Notes under the pieces: model-generated
Databases searched by the model: none
Seen by the model: only the letters and a program-made list of their open reading frames with translations
Told to the model about the DNA's origin: nothing
NCBI RefSeq assembly: GCF_036226505.1
Contig: NZ_CP108484.1
Span: 7,068,001-7,132,000 of the forward strand
Direction: 5' to 3'
Length of the DNA stretch: 64,000 bases
Source of the DNA: Kitasatospora sp. NBC_01246
GTDB taxonomy: Bacteria > Actinomycetota > Actinomycetes > Streptomycetales > Streptomycetaceae
Program-made: the position numbers and the translations under genes
Shown: piece by piece, positions 16,787 through 24,605 of the stretch
Layout of the letters: each line of letters opens with the position of its first letter
Numbering within the stretch: the stretch's first letter is position 1

Positions 16787-18541
16787 TCAGGACTTGAGGT
16801 AGAGCCAGGCCAGCCCGACCGAACCGTAGATCGGGTGGACGAACGCCCCGCCGACGTTGCTGCCGCGCAGCTGGTTCACGGCCGGGTAGGCGAAGGGCAG
16901 CACCGGTACGTCCTTCATCACCGTCTGCTCCAGCGCGTACAGTTCCTTGGCCTTGGCGCGCGGCTCGCCGATCTGGTTGATCCGGTCGATCTCCCTGTCC
17001 ACCTCGGCGTTGCGGTAGCGGGCGGAGTTGAGGTCGCCGTTGGCCCGGCCGTCGAAGGAGAACGGGACCAGCGTGGAGGGGGTCGGCCAGTCGACCGAGC
17101 TGGTCTCCTCGAACAGGTCGTACGGGGAGTCGGCGCGGTGCGCCTCGTCCAGCAGCGCCTTGGGGTCGACCGGCTTCGGCACGATGGTGATGCCGGCCTT
17201 GGCGAAGCCCTCCACGAGCACCTGGGCGACCCGCTGCCCGTTCGGGGTGGAGGCGTAGGCGTAGGTCAGCGCGGCCGGCGGCTGCTTGGCCCGGGCGAGC
17301 GCCTGCTTGGCGGCCTCCGGGTCGCCCTCCGGCTTGGCCGGGTACAGGTCGTACTTCTGCCAGTCGACCAGGGCGGGGGAGCTGAGGGTGGTGGCCAGCT
17401 CGCCGACCCGGGAGCCGCCCTGGACCTGGCGCGCCTGCTGGCGCGGGTAGGCCAGGTGCAGGGCCTTGCGGACCTCGACGTCCGGCACCCGCTCGTTGTT
17501 GATCACGAGCTGGGTGACGAAGGCGCCCTGGCGGCCGGAGACCACCAGCTCCTTGGCCTTCGGGTCGGTGTCCACGTTCTGGTAGAGCTCGGGGGAGAGC
17601 TGGGTCGCCACCGTGGTGGCGTCGGCGCCGCCGTCCCGGCCGGAGAGGATCTCCTGGTTGATGTTGAGCGCCTCCTTGCCGAAGGTGAAGACGAACCTCT
17701 CCGGGTACTGCGAGCGGATCGGGTCGGTCTCCGCCTTCCAGTGCGGATTGCGCTCCAGCACCAGCCGGGTGTTCTGGACGTGCTCGGCGATCCGGTACGG
17801 GCCGCTGGCGAACGGCAGCCGGTCGTAGTCCGTGCCGGTGTCCTTGTCCCTGCGCACCGGCGAGGAGGAGGACTGTGCGGCCATGTACGGCACGTCGGCC
17901 TGCGGCTGCGGGAAGTGCAGGACGAGGGTGCGGTCGTCCGGGGTCTCGATCGCGGCGAGGTCGCCGTCCTGCGGGCCGGCGTAATTCTTGCGCGCGTCGT
18001 CGTAGCTGGCCTCGCCGGTGAGCCACTGCGGCCAGTACGGCGGGCCGACCTCGTAGCCCTTGCCGAAGGAGCGCTCGATGCCGTACTTGACCTGCTGGGA
18101 GGTGATCGGCTGCCCGTCCTCCCAGGCCACGCCCTCCTTCAGCCGGTACGTCCAGGTGCGGCCGCCGTCGGCCGGGGTCCCCGTGTCGGTGGCGAGGTCG
18201 CCGACCAGCCTGGCCTTGCCGTCCACCACCTGGTACTGGGTCAGCTGGCGGCCCCAGAGCAGCGAGGTGTTGTACGCGGCGCCGGCGTAGACCTTCTGCG
18301 GGTCGAGGTGGCGGAAGTCGGTGGTGTTGTAGACGTTCACGGTGCCGCCCGGGCGGGCGCCGGGGACGGCGGGGGCCGGGCCGGCGCTCTCCTTCTCGGT
18401 GCCGAGCGCGGCGGTCAGCGGCGAGGACTCCCGGGCGGTGGCCCCGGCGCCGGTACCCGGGGTGGAGCCCGCGCCGGCCGAGCAGGAGGTCGCCAGCACC
18501 GCGGTGGCGACGACGGCGAGGGACGGTTTGATCCAGCGCAT
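16787..18541 (-). CDS. ABC importer substrate-binding lipoprotein (SBP family 5)
   Basis: A 584-residue extracellular solute-binding lipoprotein. The N terminus MRWIKPSLAVVATAVLATSC is a lipoprotein signal with Cys20 as the lipidated residue. The family-5 core (VNVYNTTDFRHLDPQKVYAG, TYRLKEGVAWEDGQPITSQQ) is of the DppA/OppA type. It binds the transported peptide-like ligand outside the membrane. It sits between the two permease genes in the operon order permease, SBP, permease, ATPase. Confidence 0.9.
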   Translation of the reverse strand: MRWIKPSLAVVATAVLATSCSAGAGSTPGTGAGATARESSPLTAALGTEKESAGPAPAVPGARPGGTVNVYNTTDFRHLDPQKVYAGAAYNTSLLWGRQLTQYQVVDGKARLVGDLATDTGTPADGGRTWTYRLKEGVAWEDGQPITSQQVKYGIERSFGKGYEVGPPYWPQWLTGEASYDDARKNYAGPQDGDLAAIETPDDRTLVLHFPQPQADVPYMAAQSSSSPVRRDKDTGTDYDRLPFASGPYRIAEHVQNTRLVLERNPHWKAETDPIRSQYPERFVFTFGKEALNINQEILSGRDGGADATTVATQLSPELYQNVDTDPKAKELVVSGRQGAFVTQLVINNERVPDVEVRKALHLAYPRQQARQVQGGSRVGELATTLSSPALVDWQKYDLYPAKPEGDPEAAKQALARAKQPPAALTYAYASTPNGQRVAQVLVEGFAKAGITIVPKPVDPKALLDEAHRADSPYDLFEETSSVDWPTPSTLVPFSFDGRANGDLNSARYRNAEVDREIDRINQIGEPRAKAKELYALEQTVMKDVPVLPFAYPAVNQLRGSNVGGAFVHPIYGSVGLAWLYLKS

Positions 18542-18584
18542 GGCGGAACTCTCCTTGCCCCGGAGACGGGGCGGTCGGGTGAAA

Positions 18585-18601
18585 GGGAGGGGGAGGGAGG
18601 G
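18585..18601 (+). other. G-quadruplex-type motif in ABC operon spacer
   Basis: The plus strand reads GGGAGGGGGAGGGAGGG, four G-runs with one-base loops, within a longer purine tract of about 25 bases. It lies between the DppC-like gene and the lipoprotein gene, just upstream of the latter's start on the opposite strand. It could form a G-quadruplex on the template strand. Confidence 0.6.
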
Positions 18602-18619
18602 AGGAGGGGAAGGCGGCGC

Positions 18620-19603
18620 TCAGCGCGCGGCGCGCGGGTCGAGCGCGTCCCGGACGGCGTCGCCGAGCAGGTTGAAGGCGAGCACGAAGAGCAGCAGTGC
18701 CACGCCGGGAAAGAACATGTAGGTGGGGTCGGCCTGGAAGACCTCGGAGCCCCGCGCGATCATCCGGCCCCAGTCCGGGACGGGCTCGTTGATGCCCACG
18801 CCGAGGAAGGACAGCACCGCCTCGGAGGCGACGAACGTCGGCACCGCCATCGTGGCGTGCACCAGGAGCTGCGCCCGGACATTCGGCAGGAGTTCGCGGA
18901 ACACGATATGGAATCCGCTCGCCCCGAGCGCCCGGGCGGACTGCACGAAATCCCTTTCCCGAAGTGACCGGACGGCGGCCCGGAGGGAAAGCGCGAGCGG
19001 AATCCAGCCGAACGCGGAGAAGACCAGGATCAGCACCAGGAACTGCATCCACTCGGGTTCGGCGGTGTCCGGGTCGACCAGCCGCGACTGGATGACGGGG
19101 CTGAGCGCGAGCAGCAGGAGCAGGGTCGGAAAGGCCAGCAGCACGTTGGAGAGGAAACCGAAGAGCCGGTCCGTGATCCCGCCGAGGTAGCCCACCGCGA
19201 CGCCGGCCAGCACCCCGAGCGTGGTGGTGACGGCGGCCGAGGCGAAGGCGATCAGCAGTGAGGTGCGGATGCCGTAGAGCAGCTGGGTGAGGACGTCGCG
19301 GCCGAGCCCGGGCTCCAGGCCGAACCAGAAGTCGGCCGAGATGCCGCCGTTCGGCGCCATCGGCAGTCCGCCGTCGCTGAGCAGGCCGGGAGTGTTCTGG
19401 CCGTAGTGCTCGACCGGGTTCCTGCCGTAGAGGGCGGCGATCAGCGGGGCGGCGAGCGCGAGCAGCAGGAAGACCACGACGACCGCGAGCGCGGTGGCCG
19501 CGACCCGGTCGCGGCGGATCCGGCGCAGCGGGCCCTGCGGGGCCCGCGCGGCGGCGGGCGCCGTCCCGGCGGACGGCTCTGCGACTGTCTCGACCACTGC
19601 CAT
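18620..19603 (-). CDS. ABC importer permease, DppC-like
   Basis: A 327-residue permease with an N-terminal cytoplasmic tail, a first helix (ATALAVVVVFLLLALAAPLI) and the EAA loop in FVQSARALGASGFHIVFREL. The extracellular loop PVEHYGQNTPGLLSDGG is typical of DppC. It is the first gene of the leftward operon, which is an unusual order because the binding protein normally leads. The ATG at 19603 begins the operon; its promoter should lie in 19604-19890. Confidence 0.88.
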   Translation of the reverse strand: MAVVETVAEPSAGTAPAAARAPQGPLRRIRRDRVAATALAVVVVFLLLALAAPLIAALYGRNPVEHYGQNTPGLLSDGGLPMAPNGGISADFWFGLEPGLGRDVLTQLLYGIRTSLLIAFASAAVTTTLGVLAGVAVGYLGGITDRLFGFLSNVLLAFPTLLLLLALSPVIQSRLVDPDTAEPEWMQFLVLILVFSAFGWIPLALSLRAAVRSLRERDFVQSARALGASGFHIVFRELLPNVRAQLLVHATMAVPTFVASEAVLSFLGVGINEPVPDWGRMIARGSEVFQADPTYMFFPGVALLLFVLAFNLLGDAVRDALDPRAAR

Positions 19604-19899
19604 GAGAGGTGTACTCCCCGAATTCTCCGCCGCCCCGTGGGTGAGGGTGCGCTGGTGTGCATGTGACGGCCGGCCTGCGGGGGTTTCCCGGCGGCCTGCC
19701 GAACGCCATCAGATCGGACGCCGCCGGATTTCCGCAAATCATTCCCGGCGGAGTTCGGGTGCAATGTTTCGGGAATTGTGACGGCTTCATTCCGCCGCAA
19801 TACTGCCGTTGCAGAAGAACGGTCATACCAGGGCAAAGGAGGCGGCCTGTCCCGCATTCTGAGATCTCCGCCACAGCGGCCGGGGCATTGGTACGATCC
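19604..19899. other. Divergent intergenic region, ABC operon / glyA
   Basis: No gene is supported here. The region carries the promoters of the leftward ABC operon and of the rightward riboswitch-glyA unit. A TACGAT at 19892-19897 is a reasonable -10 for the riboswitch transcript. The stretch 19720-19800 is less GC-rich than its surroundings, as expected for promoters. Confidence 0.5.
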
Positions 19900-19995
19900 C
19901 GGTGAGCCGCGACTGGCGCGCACGGATGGAACCGACCATCGGGAAGCGGCTCCGTGCACCCGCACGCCAAGTTGCCGAGCGCCTGGGCCGTCCGT
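19900..19995 (+). ncRNA. ZTP (pfl) riboswitch controlling glyA
   Basis: The two conserved halves of the pfl/ZTP riboswitch are present in order and spacing. CGACTGGCG lies at 19910-19918, then GGAACCGACCATCGGGAAGC starts at 19928, then GCGCCTGGGC at 19979-19988. The class senses ZTP/ZMP, which accumulates when 10-formyl-tetrahydrofolate is low, and turns on folate one-carbon genes, glyA being a known target. The aptamer ends about 15 bases before the GAGGAG ribosome site of glyA, so control is probably at translation initiation. Confidence 0.85.
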
Positions 19996-20024
19996 ACTCG
20001 TCCACCCGTCACGAGGAGACCGCC

Positions 20025-21527
20025 TTGGCCACCCCCGTCAGCCCTGCCGCGCCCGACGCCGCCGCAGCGCCCACCGCCGCACCGCACACCGCCGCGAGTG
20101 CCACCGCCAACACCGCCTTCCGCAGTGCCCTCGACGTCGTCCGCGAGGTGGAGCCGAGGATCGCCGCCGCCATCGGCCGGGAGATCGACGACCAGCGCGC
20201 CTCGCTCAAGCTGATCGCCAGCGAGAACTACGCCTCCCCGGCCGTCCTGCTCGCCATGGGCAACTGGCTCAGCGACAAGTACGCCGAGGGCACCGCCGGC
20301 CGCCGCTTCTACGCCGGCTGCCGCAACGTCGACACGGTCGAGACGATCGCCGCCGAGCACGCCCGCGCGCTCTTCGGCGCGGACCACGCCTACGTCCAGC
20401 CGCACTCCGGCATCGACGCCAACCTGACCGCCTTCTGGGCCGTCCTCTCCCAGCGCGTCGAGAGCCCCGCCCTGGAGCGCGCCGGGGTCCGCAACGTCAA
20501 CGACCTCACCGAGCAGGACTGGGCCGAGCTGCGCCACGAGCTGGGCAACCAGCGGATGCTCGGCATGTCCCTGGACACCGGCGGCCACCTCACGCACGGC
20601 TTCCGGCCGAACATCTCCGGCAAGATGTTCGAGCAGCGCAGCTACGGCACCGACCCGGTCACCGGCCTGATCGACTACGACGCGCTGCGGGCCACCGCCC
20701 GCGAGTTCCGCCCGCTGATCCTGGTGGCCGGCTACTCCGCCTACCCGCGACTGGTGAACTTCCGCGTCATGCGCGAGATCGCCGACGAGGTCGGCGCGAC
20801 CCTGATGGTCGACATGGCGCACTTCGCCGGCCTGGTCGCGGGCAAGGTGCTGACCGGCGACCACGATCCCGTCCCGCACGCCCACATCGTCACCACCACC
20901 ACCCACAAGTCGCTGCGCGGTCCGCGCGGCGGCATGGTGCTCTGCACCGCCGAGCTGGCCGAGCACGTCGACCGCGGCTGCCCGCTGGTCCTCGGCGGCC
21001 CGCTCTCGCACGTGATGGCCGCCAAGGCGGTCGCCTTCGCCGAGGCCCTCCGCCCCGAGTTCCGCACGTACGCCCGCGGCGTCGTCGACAACGCGCGGGC
21101 CCTCGCCGAGGGCCTGCTGCGCCGGGGCGGCACGCTGGTCACCGGCGGCACGGACAACCACCTGGTGCTCGCCGACGTCTCCGGCTACGGCCTGACCGGC
21201 CGGCAGGCCGAGGCGGCGCTGCTGGACTCCGGCATCGTCACCAACCGCAACTCCGTCCCGCAGGACCGCAACGGCGCCTGGTACACCTCCGGCGTCCGGC
21301 TCGGCACCCCCGCGCTGACCACCCGGGGCCTGGGCACCGCCGAGATGGACGAGATCGCCGCCCTGATCGACACCGTCCTGCGCGCCACCGCTCCCGTCGC
21401 GACCTCCGCCGGCGCGCCGTCCAAGGCCCAGTACACCCTGGACGACGCGGTCCGCGAGGGCGTCGCCAAGCGCGCCGCCGACCTGCTGGCGGGCTTCCCC
21501 CTCTACCCGGGCGTCGACCTGGTCTGA
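20025..21527 (+). CDS. glyA: Serine hydroxymethyltransferase
   Basis: A PLP enzyme that interconverts serine and glycine with tetrahydrofolate. Landmarks are LKLIASENYASPAV, MVDMAHFAGLVA and the PLP lysine (Lys295) in THKSLRGPRGG. The start is TTG at 20025 with ACGAGGAGA upstream; the longer frame from 19902 would translate through the riboswitch and is rejected. At 500 residues it is longer than the usual 415-430, because of an Ala-rich N terminus of about 30 residues and an insertion containing ERAGVRNVNDLTEQDWAEL. This form is seen in some actinobacterial GlyA paralogues. Confidence 0.92.
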   Translation: MATPVSPAAPDAAAAPTAAPHTAASATANTAFRSALDVVREVEPRIAAAIGREIDDQRASLKLIASENYASPAVLLAMGNWLSDKYAEGTAGRRFYAGCRNVDTVETIAAEHARALFGADHAYVQPHSGIDANLTAFWAVLSQRVESPALERAGVRNVNDLTEQDWAELRHELGNQRMLGMSLDTGGHLTHGFRPNISGKMFEQRSYGTDPVTGLIDYDALRATAREFRPLILVAGYSAYPRLVNFRVMREIADEVGATLMVDMAHFAGLVAGKVLTGDHDPVPHAHIVTTTTHKSLRGPRGGMVLCTAELAEHVDRGCPLVLGGPLSHVMAAKAVAFAEALRPEFRTYARGVVDNARALAEGLLRRGGTLVTGGTDNHLVLADVSGYGLTGRQAEAALLDSGIVTNRNSVPQDRNGAWYTSGVRLGTPALTTRGLGTAEMDEIAALIDTVLRATAPVATSAGAPSKAQYTLDDAVREGVAKRAADLLAGFPLYPGVDLV

Positions 21528-21533
21528 GACCCG

Positions 21534-21565
21534 CGCGGCCCGGCCCCCGCGGGGACCGGGCCGCG
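21534..21565. terminator. Bidirectional terminator, glyA / aldehyde dehydrogenase
   Basis: A 14-bp stem with one bulged base (21534-21547 with 21551-21565, 3-base loop) lies between the two convergent genes and ends 11 bases before the dehydrogenase stop. Confidence 0.65.
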
Positions 21566-21576
21566 TGCCGGCGTGC

Positions 21577-23016
21577 TCAGTACTGCAGCGACTTGAGCTG
21601 CAGGAACTCCTCCAGGCCGGGGCGGCCCAGCTCGCGGCCGAGGCCCGAGTTCTTGTAGCCGCCGAACGGGGCGAGCGGGTTGAAGCGGCCGCCGTTGAGG
21701 TCGACCTGGCCGGTGTCGAGGCGGCGGGCGAAGGCGGCGGCGGTGTCGGTGTCCGCCGCCCAGACGCCGCCGGCCAGGCCGTACTGGGTGCCGTTGGCGA
21801 GTTCGGCGGCGTGGTCCTCGTCGCGGTAGGCGAGGACGGCCAGCACCGGGCCGAAGACCTCCTCCTGGGCGACCGTCATGTCATTGGTGACGTCGGCGAG
21901 GACGGTCGGCCGGACGTAGAAGCCGGTTTCCAGACCGGCCGGGGCGTCCGCCCCGCCGACGACCAGCCGGGCGCCCTCGGCGAGCGCGCCGGTGATGTAG
22001 CCGCGCACCCGCTCACGCTGCCGGGCGCTGACCACCGGGCCGATCCGGGTCCGCGGATCGGCCGGATCGCCCGGGAGGTACTTGGCGGCGGCCTTCGCGG
22101 CGAGTCCGACCGCCTCCTCGTACTGGTCCTGGTGCACCAGCAGCCTGGTCCAGGCGCTGCACGTCTGACCGGAGTTGGCGAACACGTTGGCGACGTTGAC
22201 GTTGACCGCCCGGGCCAGGTCGGCGCCGGGCAGCACCACGTTGGCCGACTTCCCGCCCAGCTCCAGCGCGACCCGCTTGATGCCCCGCCCGGCGGTCTCG
22301 GCGACGGTCCGGCCCACGGCGGTGGAGCCGGTGAACGAGACCACGTCCACCTCCGGGTGCCCGACCAGGGCCGCGCCCGCCACCGGGCCGGTGCCGGTGA
22401 CCAGGTTGAACACCCCGGCGGGGAAGCCCGCTTCGTGGACCAGCCGCGCGAACAGCCGGGCGACCAGCGGGGCGTCCTCGGCGGGCTTGAGCACCACCGG
22501 GCAGCCGGCCGCCAGGGCCGGCACGACCTTGGCCACGATCTGGTGCAGCGGGTAGTTCCACGGGGTGATCGCCGCGACCACCCCGGCCGGCTCGGCGAGC
22601 ACCACCGAGTTCCCGATCCGCTCCTCGAAGGGGTACTCGGCGAGCAGCGCGAGGTAGGAACCGGCCACGGCCAGCGGCAGGCCGGCGTGCACGGCGGTCG
22701 CGAAGCCGACCGGCGCGCCCAGCTCCGCGACCACCGTGTCGGCTATCTCCTCCTGGCACCCGGCCAGGCCGTCCCGCAGCCGGGTGAGCAGCGCCAGCCG
22801 CTCCTCGCGGGAGGTGGCGGCCCAACTCCGGGCCGCCCGGCGGGCGGCGGCCACGGCAGCGGCGACGTCGGCCGTGCCGCCGGCGGGGACGGTGGCGAGC
22901 ACCTGTTCGGTCGCCGGGTTCAGTACCGTGATCGACCCGGCGTCCAGCGAGGGCCGCCATTCGCCGTCGATGTACTGGTCGCCGTACTGGGTGCCCTGCT
23001 CCGCGTCCTGCTGCAC
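21577..23016 (-). CDS. NAD(P)+-dependent aldehyde dehydrogenase
   Basis: A 479-residue ALDH-superfamily enzyme oxidising an aldehyde to its acid. The coenzyme region has ITPWNYPLHQI and VSFTGSTAVGR, the general base Glu is in VALELGGKSANVV, and the catalytic Cys is in NSGQTCSAWTRL. The C-terminal NPLAPFGGYKNSGLGRELG is usual. The GTG start has GAGAGG upstream. The substrate is unknown and neighbours give no strong hint. Confidence 0.9.
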   Translation of the reverse strand: MQQDAEQGTQYGDQYIDGEWRPSLDAGSITVLNPATEQVLATVPAGGTADVAAAVAAARRAARSWAATSREERLALLTRLRDGLAGCQEEIADTVVAELGAPVGFATAVHAGLPLAVAGSYLALLAEYPFEERIGNSVVLAEPAGVVAAITPWNYPLHQIVAKVVPALAAGCPVVLKPAEDAPLVARLFARLVHEAGFPAGVFNLVTGTGPVAGAALVGHPEVDVVSFTGSTAVGRTVAETAGRGIKRVALELGGKSANVVLPGADLARAVNVNVANVFANSGQTCSAWTRLLVHQDQYEEAVGLAAKAAAKYLPGDPADPRTRIGPVVSARQRERVRGYITGALAEGARLVVGGADAPAGLETGFYVRPTVLADVTNDMTVAQEEVFGPVLAVLAYRDEDHAAELANGTQYGLAGGVWAADTDTAAAFARRLDTGQVDLNGGRFNPLAPFGGYKNSGLGRELGRPGLEEFLQLKSLQY

Positions 23017-23530
23017 CGGGTGGTCCTCTCATCGGATCGTCCGCCCGAGGAGCCGCGCGGGGCCGCCGCTGGGGGCCGCCGGAGGTCGCTCGGGGGTCGC
23101 TGGCCAAAGGGCCAGTCAAGGCCGCCCGGGCAGCCCGGCGCAAGAGCCGGACCCCCTACTGCCCGGCCTCCTACCTCTCCGGCCCCTACCGCCCCGGGGA
23201 TGGTGACAAAACGGGCACGCGAGCGGCAGTATGGACGAACCGGTCCTCCCGGGCCGCCGTCCCGCCGAGTGCTCACAAACGCGCACCGGACGAAAACGTC
23301 CGTGCGACATCTCCTCAACTCCGGACAGCGGACGGTAGATTGCGGCGCACTCCGGTGTGCGTCACTACCGTGGGCAGCGGGTTCGAACGGCGTCCGCCCA
23401 CGCCGGTCCGCAGGCTGCTCCGGAAGGCCGGGCGGTGACGTCCGTCGCCGGCCCGCGCACCCGTGCGGCGGGCGGGTCCGCGCCGGAGGTCGTTCCCAGT
23501 GGTCGTCCGCACCGTGTGAGGAGCAACTTC
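23017..23530. other. 514-bp divergent intergenic region
   Basis: No convincing gene lies between the aldehyde dehydrogenase and methyltransferase starts. Around 23283-23307 there is an imperfect dyad, CGCAC-C-GGACG / CGTCC-GTGCG, around an AAAA loop. A second small dyad is near 23345-23361 (GCGCACTCC / GGTGTGCG). These are possible operator or leader structures; no promoter can be set with confidence. Confidence 0.4.
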
Positions 23531-24520
23531 GTGACCGACGCCGCGCTGAGCGCCGAGCAGTACCGGCCCACCGAGCCGGGCCGGCTCGATGACGTCCCCG
23601 GCTGGTTCTGGGACCACGACCGCCACCTCTTCGAGTGGTTCCTCGACCGCCAGGAGAAGGCGGGCGTCACCGGGGACCTGCTGGAGATGGGCGCCTACCT
23701 CGGGCGCAGCGCGATCGTGATCGGCGACCACCGGCAGCCCACCGAGACCTTCACGGTCTGCGACCTCTTCGACTCGGACGCCCCGGACGACGAGAACGCC
23801 GCCGAGATGTCCATGTCCTACCGGAAGTCGCTCACCCGGAAGGCGTTCGAGTCCAACTACCTGTCCTTCCACGACGCACTGCCGGAGATCATCCAGGCGC
23901 CCACCTCGGCACTGGCCGACGGCCGCCTCCCGGCCGGCGCGTTCCGGTTCGTCCACATCGACGCCTCGCACCTCTACGAGCACGTGGTGGACGACCTCCG
24001 GGTGGCCCGGGCGGCGCTCCAGCCGGAGGGCGTGGTGGTCCTGGACGACTACCGCTCCGCGCACACCCCGGGCGTCGCCGCCGCCACCTGGGAGGCGGTG
24101 TTCAACGGGGGCCTCACCCCGATCGTGCTGAGCGAGAGCAAGTTCTACGGCACCTGGGGCGATCCGGAGCCCGCCCGGCGCGCCCTGCTGGACCGGACCG
24201 GGCTGGCCGAGGGCGTCCAGCTCGCCGTCGAGCACCTGAACGGCCAGCGGGTGGTCCGGGTCGGCGGCAGCTCCCACGGCATCGCCCCGTTCCGCCCCTC
24301 GCGCCACCACGACCGGCTGGCCGCCGAGGCCGCCCGCCGGGAGGCGGAACGGGCGGAGGCGGAGGCCCTGCGCGCCCAGCAGGAGGCCGACGTCGACCTC
24401 GCCGTCCGCCGCGCCCGCGCCGCCGAACGCCGCCGCCCCGCCAACGTCGCCAAACGCGTCGCGGGCGACCTCCTCCCCCCGGTCCTCACCGCCGCCATCC
24501 GCCGCGCCCGCCGCGGCTGA
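23531..24520 (+). CDS. Class I SAM-dependent methyltransferase with C-terminal coiled tail
   Basis: A 329-residue protein. Residues about 40-250 form a Methyltransf_24/TylF-like Rossmann fold: LLEMGAYLGRSAIVIGDH is motif I, FRFVHIDASHLYEHVVDDLR carries the acidic motif II/III region, and VVVLDDYRS follows. The tail (about 265-329) is a charged Ala/Glu/Arg helix likely to form a coiled coil, ending in a basic segment. The GTG at 23531 is chosen because GGAG lies eight bases upstream. The methyl acceptor is unknown; relatives act on sugars or cell-surface glycans. Confidence 0.82.
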   Translation: MTDAALSAEQYRPTEPGRLDDVPGWFWDHDRHLFEWFLDRQEKAGVTGDLLEMGAYLGRSAIVIGDHRQPTETFTVCDLFDSDAPDDENAAEMSMSYRKSLTRKAFESNYLSFHDALPEIIQAPTSALADGRLPAGAFRFVHIDASHLYEHVVDDLRVARAALQPEGVVVLDDYRSAHTPGVAAATWEAVFNGGLTPIVLSESKFYGTWGDPEPARRALLDRTGLAEGVQLAVEHLNGQRVVRVGGSSHGIAPFRPSRHHDRLAAEAARREAERAEAEALRAQQEADVDLAVRRARAAERRRPANVAKRVAGDLLPPVLTAAIRRARRG

Positions 24521-24538
24521 CCACCCCGGCGCACGCGT

Positions 24539-24596
24539 CCGCACCACGCCGAAGGGGCGTGCCGGCGGGTCGGCACGCCCCTTCGGCGTGGTGCGG
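24539..24596. terminator. Very long perfect bidirectional terminator hairpin
   Basis: A perfect 25-bp stem (24539-24563 with 24572-24596, 8-base loop) lies between two convergent genes, 18 bases after the methyltransferase stop and 10 before the permease stop. It should stop transcription from both sides. Confidence 0.8.
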
Positions 24597-24605
24597 CGGG
24601 GTCGG

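Noticed and set aside
19902..20024. N-terminal extension of GlyA from a GTG at 19902
   Set aside because: This stretch contains the conserved ZTP riboswitch core, and the TTG at 20025 has a strong ribosome site.
15663..21161. A 1,832-codon open frame on the minus strand crossing the ABC operon and glyA
   Set aside because: Only its last part is the DppB-like permease. The rest runs antisense to, or out of frame with, well-supported genes and is low-complexity Arg/Gly/Ala sequence typical of GC-rich shadow frames.
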